DNA of 64,000 bases from Cladocopium goreaui (taxonomy: Eukaryota > Sar > Dinophyceae > Suessiales > Symbiodiniaceae), in the NCBI GenBank assembly GCA_947184155.2, contig CAMXCT020006334.1:849580-913579 (forward strand). The letters are read 5' to 3'. How positions within the stretch are numbered: the first letter of the stretch is position 1; every line of letters begins with the position of its first letter. Shown piece after piece: positions 11,832-23,800 of the stretch. The translations under genes and the position numbers were made by a program. Below the pieces are notes generated by a model. It made no database searches, was not told where the DNA came from, and saw nothing but the letters and a program-made list of their open reading frames with translations.

Positions 11832-14800
11832 TTGACCGCAATATCTCGTACTATAGGGGAGGCACCCTGTTCGAAGCACCAGCAGCTGACATGCCTTCAG
11901 GCAATCTTAAATTAGGAGAGCTTGGCTTCACTGCGAAGAGTTGAAAACATTGGATCACTTGAATTGTGAAATCAGCCTGCTTTGTGAGTGTGGCAGCACA
12001 AGTCAAGTTATTGTCATGTAATAATGTTGATTCTTATTATTGTTGCTGACAGGCTGATGGCGAGCAGCTCCACTATATCAGCAAGTTTGATTCTGAGAAT
12101 TATGCATTTCCTTTGATGCAATGGCATGCACTTCAGTTGAATCAAAGGAAGTCAATTAGTCTGCAATTGTGTTGATGTATGTCTATGGTGTTCTTGTAGC
12201 TGAATTGTGGTTCAGGAGTTTTGTTTCTGTTGTCTCATTTGTCCCCTGTGCTCTGCTACTATGGTGCGGGATGATGCAAGACTCATGGTCTTCAACAACC
12301 TTCAGCTGCCAAGCACTGTGGGGTATGTTGACAACACTGATGCTAATCGCATTCACTGGGATATAGCGTACTTCTATGACATCATCCGGGAAAAGGGGCA
12401 TGAGAAGAGAGGTTCCTACAAGTTCTACCGAGAGCTTCTTGGGACGGTAACAAACAAAGCTTTTGCTTTGAATGATGTGAGTTTGAGGACAGCTGTCGCC
12501 AGGTAGGGGTTTCTGAAATGTTGATTCAAAAATCTTATTTATTAGTAAGAACCTATCATTTAAAATTAGCTGGATACACTTTCAATATTTTGTGTTCATG
12601 CCGGAGTGAAGTGTTGGTTGGATTTTGGTGATGCCAAACCAATCAGCCTTGCTTGGAGGCCAGGCCTACTGGACCGAAATCTCTGCACTTCTTTGGCACT
12701 GGTGATCTGCCTGTTTACATTTGTCAACAGAGCTCGGGAGGAGGCCAAAGCTCAATTCCTGTTGTCCTACTTGAAGGCAGTTGGCTTCATGGTGATGCCT
12801 TGGGTGAGTGCTGTTGCTGGAGTGCAGGTGAGGTTTCCAGCGAATCGAGGTGAAACTTTGTTGGTGACTTCTTCTGGGAATCTTGCATTGGCTGCTTTTC
12901 TTCGCAGTGTCCATAGAGGAATTACTACAGCTTGGTCTCAGGAGTGGCATGCTATGTTCAATGCTGGACATTTGTCATCTGATTGGCAAGAGGAGGTACA
13001 TGTTGTCGATATTATCATTTTTGTTGCTATTTTGGAACGCTTTAGACGCTCCAGGCAGAAAGCGGTTCTGGGACAAATGTCAATACAGCTGCTCCAGGAT
13101 TTTAAAGATTTGATGGCGACATTTGTGTCAACTGCAATGGATCAGTTTTTGCTGCACATGTATACCCCAGAACAACCACATCAAGCACAACAAGCTGCTC
13201 CTGCCAGAAAATTTAAGAAACTAGCCATGTTACTTCAGCTAGTTGTTTTGATCAAATTTTGGCTTCACTTTCTTTATGTTGGGTTTATTTAGATGAACCA
13301 ATTACAATCTACTCTTGTCACAAGTGTCATCCACCAGGAAACGTCGAAGTGGACCGACAAAAACTCATGAGTCACATGTGTTGGTGCACCCAGACTCAAT
13401 ATGGACCATGCTGGAAGCAGCTCGGGAAAAGAACTGCAGCTTGTCAGTTGTCGCCAAGTTGCGCAGTGATGAAGTTCAAGGAGGTGCACACGCATCTTCT
13501 GTTGAGTACTGGAACCGCAAAGTGCTGGGAATTTATTTCGGGAAGGTCAAAACTGGGTTCCTGAATATTCCACACATCAACATGGTGACTGATGCTTCGA
13601 CTCACAGTCAAAAAGAAACAATTGTCAGCATATGTTACTCTCACGAGATGGACAGTTGTGCTCTTTGCCCGATTCAACATGTCTCTAGATCCAAAGTCAT
13701 TGCCCCACTTGAGTTTGATCTGGAGCCGGAAATCGAGATTCTGGCCGCCACACGCAAAGTTGAACGTTTGGCTGCCTACAGGTTTCTAGCTGCTCTTTCA
13801 CATCAGCTGTGGCACATTTCACGGGGGCGACTCTCACTTCCAGCATTTACTCCACCTTTGTCAATGTACTTGTCTCCGCTGAGTCCAGACAAGAAGAGGA
13901 TTGTCCAAGGCAACCAGGTCTTGATCAAGGATGTCCATACTGGTGAGACACATGTCCAAGATTTGTCAAAGGCTATGGATATACCCATCCTCACTGTCTC
14001 GATTGATCAGGGCGGTGTAGGTGCTGTTTCTTAGCAGCAATATCAAATGGGAAGGTTTCATAAAAGTATGAATTTATGACACATGACATGTGGCCATTCA
14101 TTGTATATTATATGTAAATGCAGAATACATGTATATTGTTTTAATACGTTTGTATGGTTATTTTCCCCTTGACCTGTTTCTTTGGTGCAACATTGTGGCC
14201 CAGGCAGGCTTGGCCTACTTGCAACACTGCAATCTGCTTGTACACTGTCACTGTGATAAAGTTCACAGACTGATTCGAGATCTGAAACTGTCCAATGGCT
14301 GTGACCCGAAGTTCAACGAGGCTGTATTAGCCACAACATATGCCTGGTCAGTCAACTATAAGCCACATGGCTCTGGGGCTTTTGGAGACGAAAAGTATGA
14401 TCTCCTGGCCAACTTCTTTGATACATGTGTCATGGAGGACTCACTCAAGGCAAATCTTATCATATTAGTTTTATGTTTTTTTAACACCATTCAAAAATCA
14501 TCCAACGTAAAACTCGTAGCTGATGATGTTGTGCAAAAACTTTTGGAGCAGGACTCGGAGCACTTCCAGCGGTACAAGTGTCTCATGGCTCTGGACTTTG
14601 AAGATGATTTTGGCAGGACACCAACAGATGAAGAAATGTGGAATCACATGTCAGAGTTGCCATCCTTTCTAGCCAAAAAGGGCTTACCAAAACCAGGCAG
14701 GTGGTTCGCCTGGCATGAGTGTGCACACCAACAGCTCAAAGAGTTTTTTGCCACACGTTGCCTTCTGCACTGGTACTTTGAAGATGAGGGGCTGCCAGCC

Positions 14801-17633
14801 CCTGAAGAAGTAAATACAAAATTTCAAAAGTGCAAAGGGGATCTGGGGGGCTTGAAACTGCTACATCGAGCTTTGACATATGTCAACCATGAGACTGCAT
14901 GTATCATGCTCTTGGTCAGCCGACCTTGCTGGACCTGGTATACGGAACAAATCTCTGAGATCAAAACCCCCCAGGAAGGAGTTGAGCAACTCATGACGTG
15001 GGCTTTGTCTTGGTACAAAGATGCTCACTTGCTGGCCATTGTGAAAACTCTGTATGATTGGCGGTCTCTGAAGAAGTTGGTGTACTACCAAGTGCACCAA
15101 GGCAGAACTGATGATGATGACCTAGCAGCAACTGTGTTCAAATATGCGTCAAATGTCCTGTCAAGAAGATTATGGACAATGTCAAGGTATGGCACAGCTC
15201 CTGAGTGCTTTGTGGGACTTGTCTCGTCATGTGTCGATCATCGCCAGGAAGCCATGCGTGTGATGAGGAGAGACTGGCGGCTTCTCAATCTGGCGGAACA
15301 GTCGGACAAATGTGCTAAAATTGTCCCTGACTTGCAATTCTTGTTCAGCGCCCCTGTCAGGCTATCGTGTGCTCTTTTGAGCAGAGTGGCTGGGACGAAA
15401 CAAGTGTCCCTGGAACATTTGTCTTGAAGGGTGTCTTGACTGTCTTGCCCGACAACAAGATCGTCGAAGATTGTCATCAAGCGGTGAGAGTGGAGGCAAA
15501 GAGTCACCCGAACCAAAAGATGACCGTGCCACGTGTGCAGTCATGTGTCATGAACAGCAATGTCTTCAGTTCCAGAAAGCTATTCCATGTGGGAAAGTTG
15601 ACTAAAGAGGAATTCGTCCAGAAATGGGGCAAGCGACAGACTGCTGATGAGCAGTATGGTCGCAAGATCTTTTCTAGCCGCTATCATCGTCTTCCCAAAT
15701 CTTTCAGCAACATCATGAAGAAGAAATCATGGACAAGTGTCAATGAGGAACAGTATGGGAAATCATATGCTGCATGGGAGTGGATTCGATTTTACACTGA
15801 ACATACTTTAGCGGAGACAAATGTCAAAGTTGACGACACTTGACTTGGATTTTGATTGAGCATCTTTTGCTTGCTGGCATTGTTTCCTCAATTCTCAAAT
15901 AGACTTACTTAAAAATATTCTTTTCTTTGATCAGTTTGGGCTGCACTTGCAGGATGGTCTGAACTCTGTCATGTGTTTTCCTGGTCAACTTCTGTCACAG
16001 TTGTCCACAGAGACAACTGTTCTCAGCCTTGGCAATCGACTTTGGGCAACTATGGTGTGGCCGTTGGAGGAACATGGTCATCATGACAGGTTTCAAACCT
16101 ACAAGCTCAGCACCAATCCATCCATTGGGGGGTCATTTGTCTTTCCATTCAACCCAAATGACTGGGTAGCAGCAGATGCAGAAGCATCATTGGAGGAAGG
16201 TGTTGGCGTACTACTGTCTCCACAGCGTCCATTTGAACCCTTGCCACAGGCAGCCCTTCGCCAGTCGGTCAATTTGACTTACAATGACTTGGTCATCATT
16301 GCTGATGCACTGGGGGTGCCCAATCCTGTTAAGTTGTCTCGAGCTGATTTGATTACCCGCTGTTGTGAGCGGCTTGGGGATGCAACTTTCACAGAGTTTG
16401 TGAAAAGTCAGGAAGCAGCAGTGAAAAAAAAAACAAAGAAGAATAATGCAGTGACAAATGTCGACCTAGCTGCATCATTGCTGGAGGGGCTGGATAAGGA
16501 TGAAGCACAAGAGTTTAGCGACATCAAGACATTTGTCAATCCTCGAACTGCTATGAAGAGGAAGTGGGCAGATATTAAGGAGGAGAAAAAAATGAATCTT
16601 GGTTGCTGACTAGATTTCTCAAATTAATTAGTCAAAATGAAGTGAAATAGAAAGCTTTAGAAATAACTAATTTCAAACATTCTCGTCTAAGGAGAAGGAG
16701 GAAAAGAAGAAGAAGATTGCCTCTCGCAAAGCATTTGGTCGAGGCCGAGGAGGTCGGGGACGAGGACGAGGCAGAGCCAGAGGCAAAGGCAGAGGCCGTG
16801 GAGTTCAGCCTCAATCCAGCGATCGTCCAGAACAGGTGTCAGCACCAGCGCCACCTCCAGCACCATCTGTTTCTGAGCCTGTGCCCTTAGCACTGCTTCC
16901 CGAAGTCGCTGAGGAACATGAGGAACATTCGCCGCACATGGAGCAACATGAGGAACATCAGTCCCCGGACATGGAGGAACATGAGGAACATGAGTCGCCG
17001 CACATGGAGCAACATGAGGAACATCAGTCGCCGCACATGGAGGAACATGAAGAACATCAGTCGCCGCACATGGAGGAACATGAGGAAAATCAGCCGCTGC
17101 ACATGGAGCTGGATGAGGAAGAAGTGTCTGATGCTGCAGCTGGGCCTGCTGCAGGTCCTGCTCCGTTAGCAGAGGCTGTAGCAGAGCCTGCAGCAGGACC
17201 TCCAGCAGAACCTGCTGCAGCTGAAGCAGGGAGGAGGCGTCATGTGGTACTTGTGTCGCCAAGAGAGCACTTCACACCTGCAATCCTTCAGAGATTGGCA
17301 CCTCCAGGAATGTCATTTGGCTTGGACCAAAAGGCCCACCGCTTCACCATAAAGTTTAAGATCAAGCCTCGAGAGGGACAAGTGTGGGCTGCTTATGGAC
17401 CAGGTGGATCTCGCTCCAAGGCGTTTCAACATATGTCCTGGGAAGAGGCACTGAAGCAGTTGCATCAGGAAGCTTGGGAGCGCTGGGATTTGGCAAAACA
17501 TTTGCCTGGCTTTGAACTCGATGATCCGAATCAAGCGCAGCAGCCTGGACATGTCTCAGACAGCATGCTTGCTGTGATAAGAGAGGTCATTGCACAGATG
17601 CCTCCTCCTACTAAGTATCCTAAGCGTCCTTGA
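11832..17633 (+). CDS. Large multi-exon transposase-like protein (element gene 4)
   Basis: Exons are recognised at about 11832-11935, 12056-12140, 12222-12450, 12730-12803, 12837-13010, 13338-14020, 14208-15322 (perhaps with an internal intron near 14450-14520), 15361-15828, 15935-about 16600 and 16692-17633 (stop TGA). The 14020/14208 junction keeps phase and reads SIDQGGVGLAYLQHCN, followed by HCHCDKVHRLIRDLKLS. An upstream exon has NMVTDASTHSQKETIV. Spaced aspartates at strand-like positions plus D-x2-HR-x3-D resemble an RNase H-like DDE transposase core and match, from memory, a repeat family in dinoflagellates; this is inference. The tail has an RG-rich basic block (FGRGRGGRGRGRGRARGK), 33-base repeats coding HEEHQSPHMEE (about 16911-17109) and an A/P/E-rich stretch. 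A frame change at 15323-15360 needs a 38-47 base intron or is a frameshift. The first exon is uncertain. Confidence 0.55.
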
Positions 17634-17944
17634 ACAAGTGTGTTGCAATGGCTTGCACATGTATGCTGCTGCGCTTAAAAAAATGCCTCAAGTTTGAATG
17701 AATGAATGCACAAGACTTTGAGTGAATTTGTCTTGTCTTGGACTTGTTTTAAGATTGAGTTTCATGCCCGCAGCTTTTTATGTGAATATGTCAAACTGTT
17801 TCAAACAACTATGTAGTTGTATTCATGTTGAAAAAACCATGTTATATCAAATCATGGCATAATTTTCGAAATTCCACTGGATACTGGTCACTGATCACTG
17901 ACTATTATCTTGAGTATAAATTTCACTCCTCCTCTGAAGTGGCC

Positions 17945-19342
17945 ATGGGGAAATCAATTGCAGTTGCAGAAAGGCGCCAGCAGCAGCAGCGGACTATGAT
18001 GTGGCCCTTTCTTCCATTTCTCTGCTTTGCACCTCCGAAGAAGAACAAGTGTCAGAAGAAGAACAAGTGTCAGCAAAACAAAGAGGTGGACGAAGCTGCT
18101 ACCAAGAAATATGTCCATGATGATGCTGGCTCTTCTGGCACTGGCACTGAGGCATCAGGTGTCACTGAAATGCATGAGGCAACAAGTGTCAATGCAGCAG
18201 CTGCAGCTGCCACTGATTTGCCAATTGACCCATTTGTGGACAAATGTGCTAAAGCTCTTGCATTTGGCTATGAGGATGCCTGGCCCTACTCTTCCTTCAA
18301 CAGGCCAGGGTTGATAATCATGTTGTTGAATAATAACAAACGTAACAAAGAAACTTAGTAGTGTCTTAGTTTCTTAGTAGTACTTAGTAGTGTCTTCAAA
18401 ACTATCCTGGCTGCCCACCCTGACTGCTGCAGGTGTGCACAAATGTCGTCGTTCCTGATGGAGACCTTTTCTCGGTTCTTGGCACATGATCTTCATGTGT
18501 CTGGTGGGAATGCGATCAAGATGTGGCCACCTCTCCTGGACTCACTGTACCCATGTCTGCGACCAGTTACAGACCTTGCGATGAAGCTGTCACTCCTGTG
18601 CCAGCGTGCTTTTGCCAACAGGCTCCAGTGTTCACATCATCTCCACCACTTTGTTGAGTACTGGTGTGGCGCAGCCAACTTGACCAAGGAGATGATCAAA
18701 GCAGGCTTTGAAGGAGCTGGGTTCGACATCATCCATTCACATATGCACAGTTGTCTCGACACATGTGGCCTTCGTCTCTGGATGGATATGCTCATGAGCA
18801 TATGTGAACATGGTCTTTGTTGGCTTGGACCACCTTGTTCTTCATTTGTCATATTATGTCTGGCGCAAAGCCAAAGGTATGGCTGGAACCAGTGGTGGGG
18901 AGACACCACGAGGACATTTGTCAGGACTGGCAATAGCCACATGCAGGTAGCAGCCATGATGTTCCTTGTGTCGTGTGTCATTGGCATCATGGTCTGCTTG
19001 GAGCAGCCGGACAACTCGTGTTTGCACAAGTGTCTTCCTATGAGGTCAGTGTTGTCATTTGTGAAGGCTCATCGTGTGAAGACTTATCTTGGAGCATTTG
19101 CTGGCCCCACTCAGAAGCCGCTGCAGATATGGACAAACAGAGTGTGCTTCAATCAACTGTCCAGAGATTGTCCAGCCAGGGAACAATTGTCAGGTGAGCA
19201 ACTGGTGACTCGAAGTGAAGATGGCCGAAGTTTCACCGGGAGGAAGGACCTGCTAGAGGAGTCAGGTAGCTACACTCCACAATTTGGGTCAAGTGTTGCC
19301 CAGACTTTTGCATCGGAGTTTCTGCGGCTGCGTCATGTGTGA
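17945..19342 (+). CDS. Methyltransferase-like protein (element gene 5)
   Basis: Two exons, 17945-18309 (donor GTTGAT) and 18433-19342 (acceptor CTGCAG, stop TGA), join in exact phase to 424 residues. Exon 1 has a basic Q/K-rich start (MGKSIAVAERRQQQQ), a doubled KKNKCQ unit and an acidic middle. Exon 2 holds a Rossmann-type methyltransferase-like domain: a motif I-like segment FVEYWCGAANLTKEMIKAG, GAGFDI, the P-C segment LGPPCSSFV where C5-cytosine methyltransferases place the catalytic cysteine, and CLEQPDNSC. From memory this matches a family repeated many times in dinoflagellates and usually carried by mobile elements. Target (DNA, RNA or none) is unknown; the usual target-recognition region is not seen. 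It is the last gene of the + block, 311 bases after gene 4. Confidence 0.65.
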
Positions 19343-20648
19343 GTGACTTTTGTCTCACACTTGTGCCAGCTGCCTGCATGCAGTGTGTTGCACTACATGG
19401 AGAACTTCTGTCTCCCCAATCTTTGGCAACCACTGCAAATTAGATTTTCAACACATGTCAAGCATCATGTGTTTGATCTCATCATAGGGTTCTTGGGTAA
19501 AAACAGTTGTCCTTGCAGGCGAAACTCAGGAATTTGTTTGATACTTGTGTTTGTAAATGCTACGAGAATATGCAAAATCTTAGATAAATCTTAATTCCAA
19601 CTCCACTTGCTTCACCTGAGGTTGGATGGCAATGTTTCGAGGCCAGGGTATACAGACACATGTTCACTTGTGCTTACTTGTGACAATTGACACAAAACTT
19701 TGACATATGTCCTCTCTTTTGCTCTTGCCAGGAGGAAAGCATATCAATAAAATATAATAAAATTATATAAACATATAAAAATTAAAAGAAAAATATATCA
19801 TGTATTATTGAATTAACTATAATTTCTGGAGTTTTGTTTTACGTAAACCATCGTTTGGAATGCGTTGTCCTTTGCGATATGCAAAACGTGAAGAGAGAAA
19901 AAAACATGTTTTTTTTCTGACAAAGTTTGTGGTACTCCATTGTGTTCCACCGTGATACCACCGTGATACTTGGCGTGCAATCTTTAAGAAAAATTAGGGA
20001 AAAAAAAGGAAACACATGGAAAACCCAGGAAAACAAAAGGCAACAGCGTTGCAGTATCAACTCTATTTTTGTTTTATTTCTGTCTTCAATAACCCAAACC
20101 TACCTTATAGAGGACCCAGGGAACCAAGGTAGCACATTACGTTTGGTGATTACAGTGGATCCCAGGTTAGAAATGAGGTGGACATGGGGAACGCATGAGA
20201 ACTCCATGGAACTCCATGTGTATTATATAGGTCAATCTATCATGATCGCTGATTTCGCCTGAGTAGTTCTAGTTTGGGATTTTTTGTTGCTGGATGCTGG
20301 TGGTGCAGCCATAGAGACGGTAAGGGGAACCAATAAATTGCAATTTTTGCATATTTAAGGTGAACAAACGATATACAAGCCGAATGATGAGCAATATATT
20401 GTGACACGGACTCGTTGAATTGGGATGTTTCTTTTATCCACAAACTCGGAACACCGAAATCTCAACCGTAAAAAACATGTTTGAGGTTAGGTTAGAAGGG
20501 GTGATCCTATCCGGATATTGTATCCTGGACTTGGAAGGGAATATGTTTAATTCAAACTTTAGATAGTAGTGTTAGTGAGGAAAACCGTGATCAACCGTAA
20601 GATTCTTATGTACATTCTTTGCAATCCGAGGCAAACTTACAAACACCA
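19343..20648. other. Spacer across the right edge of the motif-rich block
   Basis: The first 400 bases still carry motif copies (ACAGTTGTCC near 19505, ACATATGTCC near 19705). From about 19740 the composition changes abruptly to AT-rich DNA without the motif. No gene is supported. Confidence 0.5.
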
Positions 20649-20762
20649 TACCCTCTGGTAAACTAATATAGCTTTTGAGGATTGCCATAATAGTTATAAT
20701 AGTTGATTTGCCCATTTAAAATGGTAATTTTCCATAGCAAACTGTTCGTTTACCAGAGGGTA
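20649..20762. mobile_element. MITE family 1, copy a
   Basis: A 114-bp foldback unit begins TACCCTCTGGTAAACTAA and ends with its complement TACCAGAGGGTA; the outer TA could be a target-site duplication as in Tc1/mariner-type insertions. The interior has the family signature of GAAAATGG/CCATTT stretches. It ends 53 bases before a predicted splice acceptor. Confidence 0.8.
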
Positions 20763-20815
20763 TGGTTTCCTCAAAAACATCAGCAAAACACGACATCATC
20801 GGCCCGTTTTCACAG

Positions 20816-23800
20816 GTGGACCCGCCCGAGCTCCGTTGCCCCTGTGGACCTGGATCGAACATGGCGCCTGGACCAGATTTCGGTGCCCCAAATCGTTCGT
20901 TCGTTCGCGAAGGTATGTAGGTATTTCAGATGAAAAAAAGATAGGAAATGATTGAGTTGGGTTACATATCTCCAATATATATATATATGTACATATGTAT
21001 GTATATATTATATATACATATACAGAATTATATATGCATATATATATTTACATATACATCATATACACTGTATTGTTTGTAAAACTAAACTTACAAACAA
21101 ACAAACATACATACATACATACATTAATTACATTAATTACATTACATTGCATTACATTGCATTACATTACATTACATACATTACATTACATTACATACAT
21201 TACATACGTTACATACATTACATACATTACATACATTACATTCATTACATACATTACATTACATTACATTACATTACATTACATTTACACTACATTACAT
21301 TACGTTACATTACATTACACTACACTACACTGCATCACATTACATTACATTACATCACATTACACTACATTACACTACATGACGCTACATTACATCAAAT
21401 TGCATTAACATTACCATGAAAATCAACATAACATTACCATGAAAATTCACATTACATTACATCCATACATACATCCATACATCCATCCATACATCCGTCC
21501 ATACATCCATCCATCCATGCATACATACGTACGTCCGTATGTACATACATACATACATGCATACGCACATCCATCCATCCATATATCCATCCATCCATAC
21601 ATACAGACAGACGTACATACATTACATTCATTACATTCATTACATTCATTACATTCATTACATACATTACATACATTACATACATGCATTACATTGCATT
21701 ACATTACATTACATACATTACATTACATTACATACATTACATACATTACATACATTACATACATTACATACATTACATACATTACATACATTACATACAT
21801 TACATACATTACATACATTACATACACTACATACATTACATACATTACATAGATACATTGCAAACATACATTACATACATAGATACATTACATAAATTAC
21901 GTACATTACATACATTACGTTACATTGCATTACAATACATTACATTTACATTGCATTACATTTCATTTACATCACATTACACTACATTACATTGCATTGC
22001 ATTACATTACATTACCTTACATTACATTACCATACATACACTATATATATATATACACATTATATATATATGTATATTATATTTATATGTGTATATTACT
22101 TTGGGTTTTTGGTAAGATATATCAAACTAGTTCATGGGGGCTACACAGCAACAAACATCACTCGGGGGCACCACTCTGTGGGGATATCAATGGCGTAAAC
22201 GGTTCGGACGATTTGGAAATGATGGGTTTATACCGTTGGTATTTGTGCCCCACGCGATGTGACATAATTCACAATGATGAGTGACGTTCCAGAATTGATT
22301 GAAACATGCTGATCAGGGGGAAAACTAAACACAAAAATCAATAGACGTAAACCAAAAGGCAAAACTCACAAGCTGTGCATGCGACATTTCAAAGTTGAAG
22401 TTCCAAATTCCCGATCATGAGTCACCACGATTCTTTCGGCGCATCTGATTTGTAAGCCCCAGTTTTGGTTAGAAAATTTTCGGCCACTGAACGCCCCGAA
22501 AATTTCAACTGACCCAACTGAAAAGACCACAGCCGTTGAACACCATCATGAAGGACTACCGATAACCAACCGTGCCAACATTAACGAAAAATTCGGAGCT
22601 GCAAAATGGGTGAAACGCTTACCTCAGTCAGAAGCGTCGCCTTCAAATGAGCCAGCGCCAACCAACTGACTGAGGCAAATTCCAGCAAAAAAACACGAAG
22701 ATGAAACATCATAAACATATTCCATCCACTGGTCGCTGGGCCACCACTAGCTATGGTTGATGTTTTATTTTCTTCAACAGGGCTTCATTTGAAATCCTGA
22801 ATCCCCAGTCTATCTAATGCAATCTAATCAAATCTAATCTAATCTAGATAATCAAAAATCTAATCTAAATCAAGTCTAATCTATAGTCTAATCAAATCCA
22901 ATCTAGTGGTCCATAGGAGGCCAATCCTAGATGACTAGAAAACGTCCCTCAAACGTCTTTCCGAACTAGATCACATATGATCTAACATTAATGTTTGTTT
23001 ATCCCACATTGAATCCATATATAACATATATTTCCACATTTGAATGCATATTCTCCCATATGGGGTTTTCTAAAATATGGGTACCCCCAAATCATCCATG
23101 TTTAGGGTTTTCTTATCAACCATCCATGTTAGGTACCCCATTTATGGATCCCCCATATGAAACCCTGGGTTTTTGTTGTCTAACCCCCCTTGTATCCTGC
23201 AGTGTATGATCCGAGGCTCAGTGGCTGCCGTCGAAGCCTTGTTACGGAGCACCGAGACGGTCTGGGAACCCTGGGCACTGGGTAAAATTTGGATTATTGA
23301 ACCATCAACTAAGGGGGTTTATAGAATAAATATAAACCATATTGTGTATATATTGTACTATATACAGTAATGGGATTTAGTTTTACTGCTTAAATATTCA
23401 TTTGTTTGTGAACTATATATCATCACCTTTGCTGGTTAAATCACCACGTTTCATCGTTTTCTCTAGTTGCTTCTTTTTGTTTCATGGCCACAAGTGCTAA
23501 ATCCCCTATTTCAAACGGAGGCCTTGGCGGCCCCTCAGTGCCGTTGCCTCCCGCCAGAGGTCTGCGTCGAAGATGTCATTACATTGCAACGCTGTCGCCT
23601 GCCGCAGAGGGAGCAGATTCAGGACAATGCCAAAACACAGGGGTGCAACGCGGGTTCTAAGTCTAAGTGGATATTTGGCATAAGGGAATGGGCCAAAGTT
23701 TAAGGCCCAGGGGACCAGATGTTAGTAGATGATGTTTAGTATTAACCCTATAACCACCCAGTTCTAGAGGTATCTAATTTTGAACTATACCCATAGATAC

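Larger units (their letters stand above)
1..19740 (+). mobile_element. Candidate giant multi-gene element marked by ACANNTGTC
   Basis: All five gene models here run on the + strand, and the whole stretch shares one property absent from the rest of the window: very dense ACANNTGTC (for example ACATTTGTC, ACATGTGTC, ACAATTGTC, ACAAGTGTC, ACATATGTC). By eye I count about 75 copies; a fixed 7-base match is expected once or twice by chance on one strand. The last copy is near 19,700, just before an AT-rich tract. The gene content (transposase-like, methyltransferase-like and RING-H2 proteins plus two unknowns) fits a self-contained mobile unit. The left end is not visible: motif copies already occur at about 290, and no terminal repeat was recognised. 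The alternative is an ordinary gene cluster that has taken on a local motif. That it is mobile is inference; the motif density is seen directly. Confidence 0.5.

Noticed and set aside
19700..19780. Contamination or misassembly explaining the motif-rich block
   Set aside because: The methyltransferase-like fold occurs on both sides and exon style is similar; no gap bases are present. A misjoin cannot be fully excluded without reads.
20649..20762. MITE copies as intron-creating introners
   Set aside because: No predicted intron coincides with a single element end to end; copies only lie near exons, so the idea is left as a check.
20952..22284. Several overlapping frames rich in H, Y, I and T
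   Set aside because: All arise from the TACAT satellite; composition repeats with the unit and changes in every frame.
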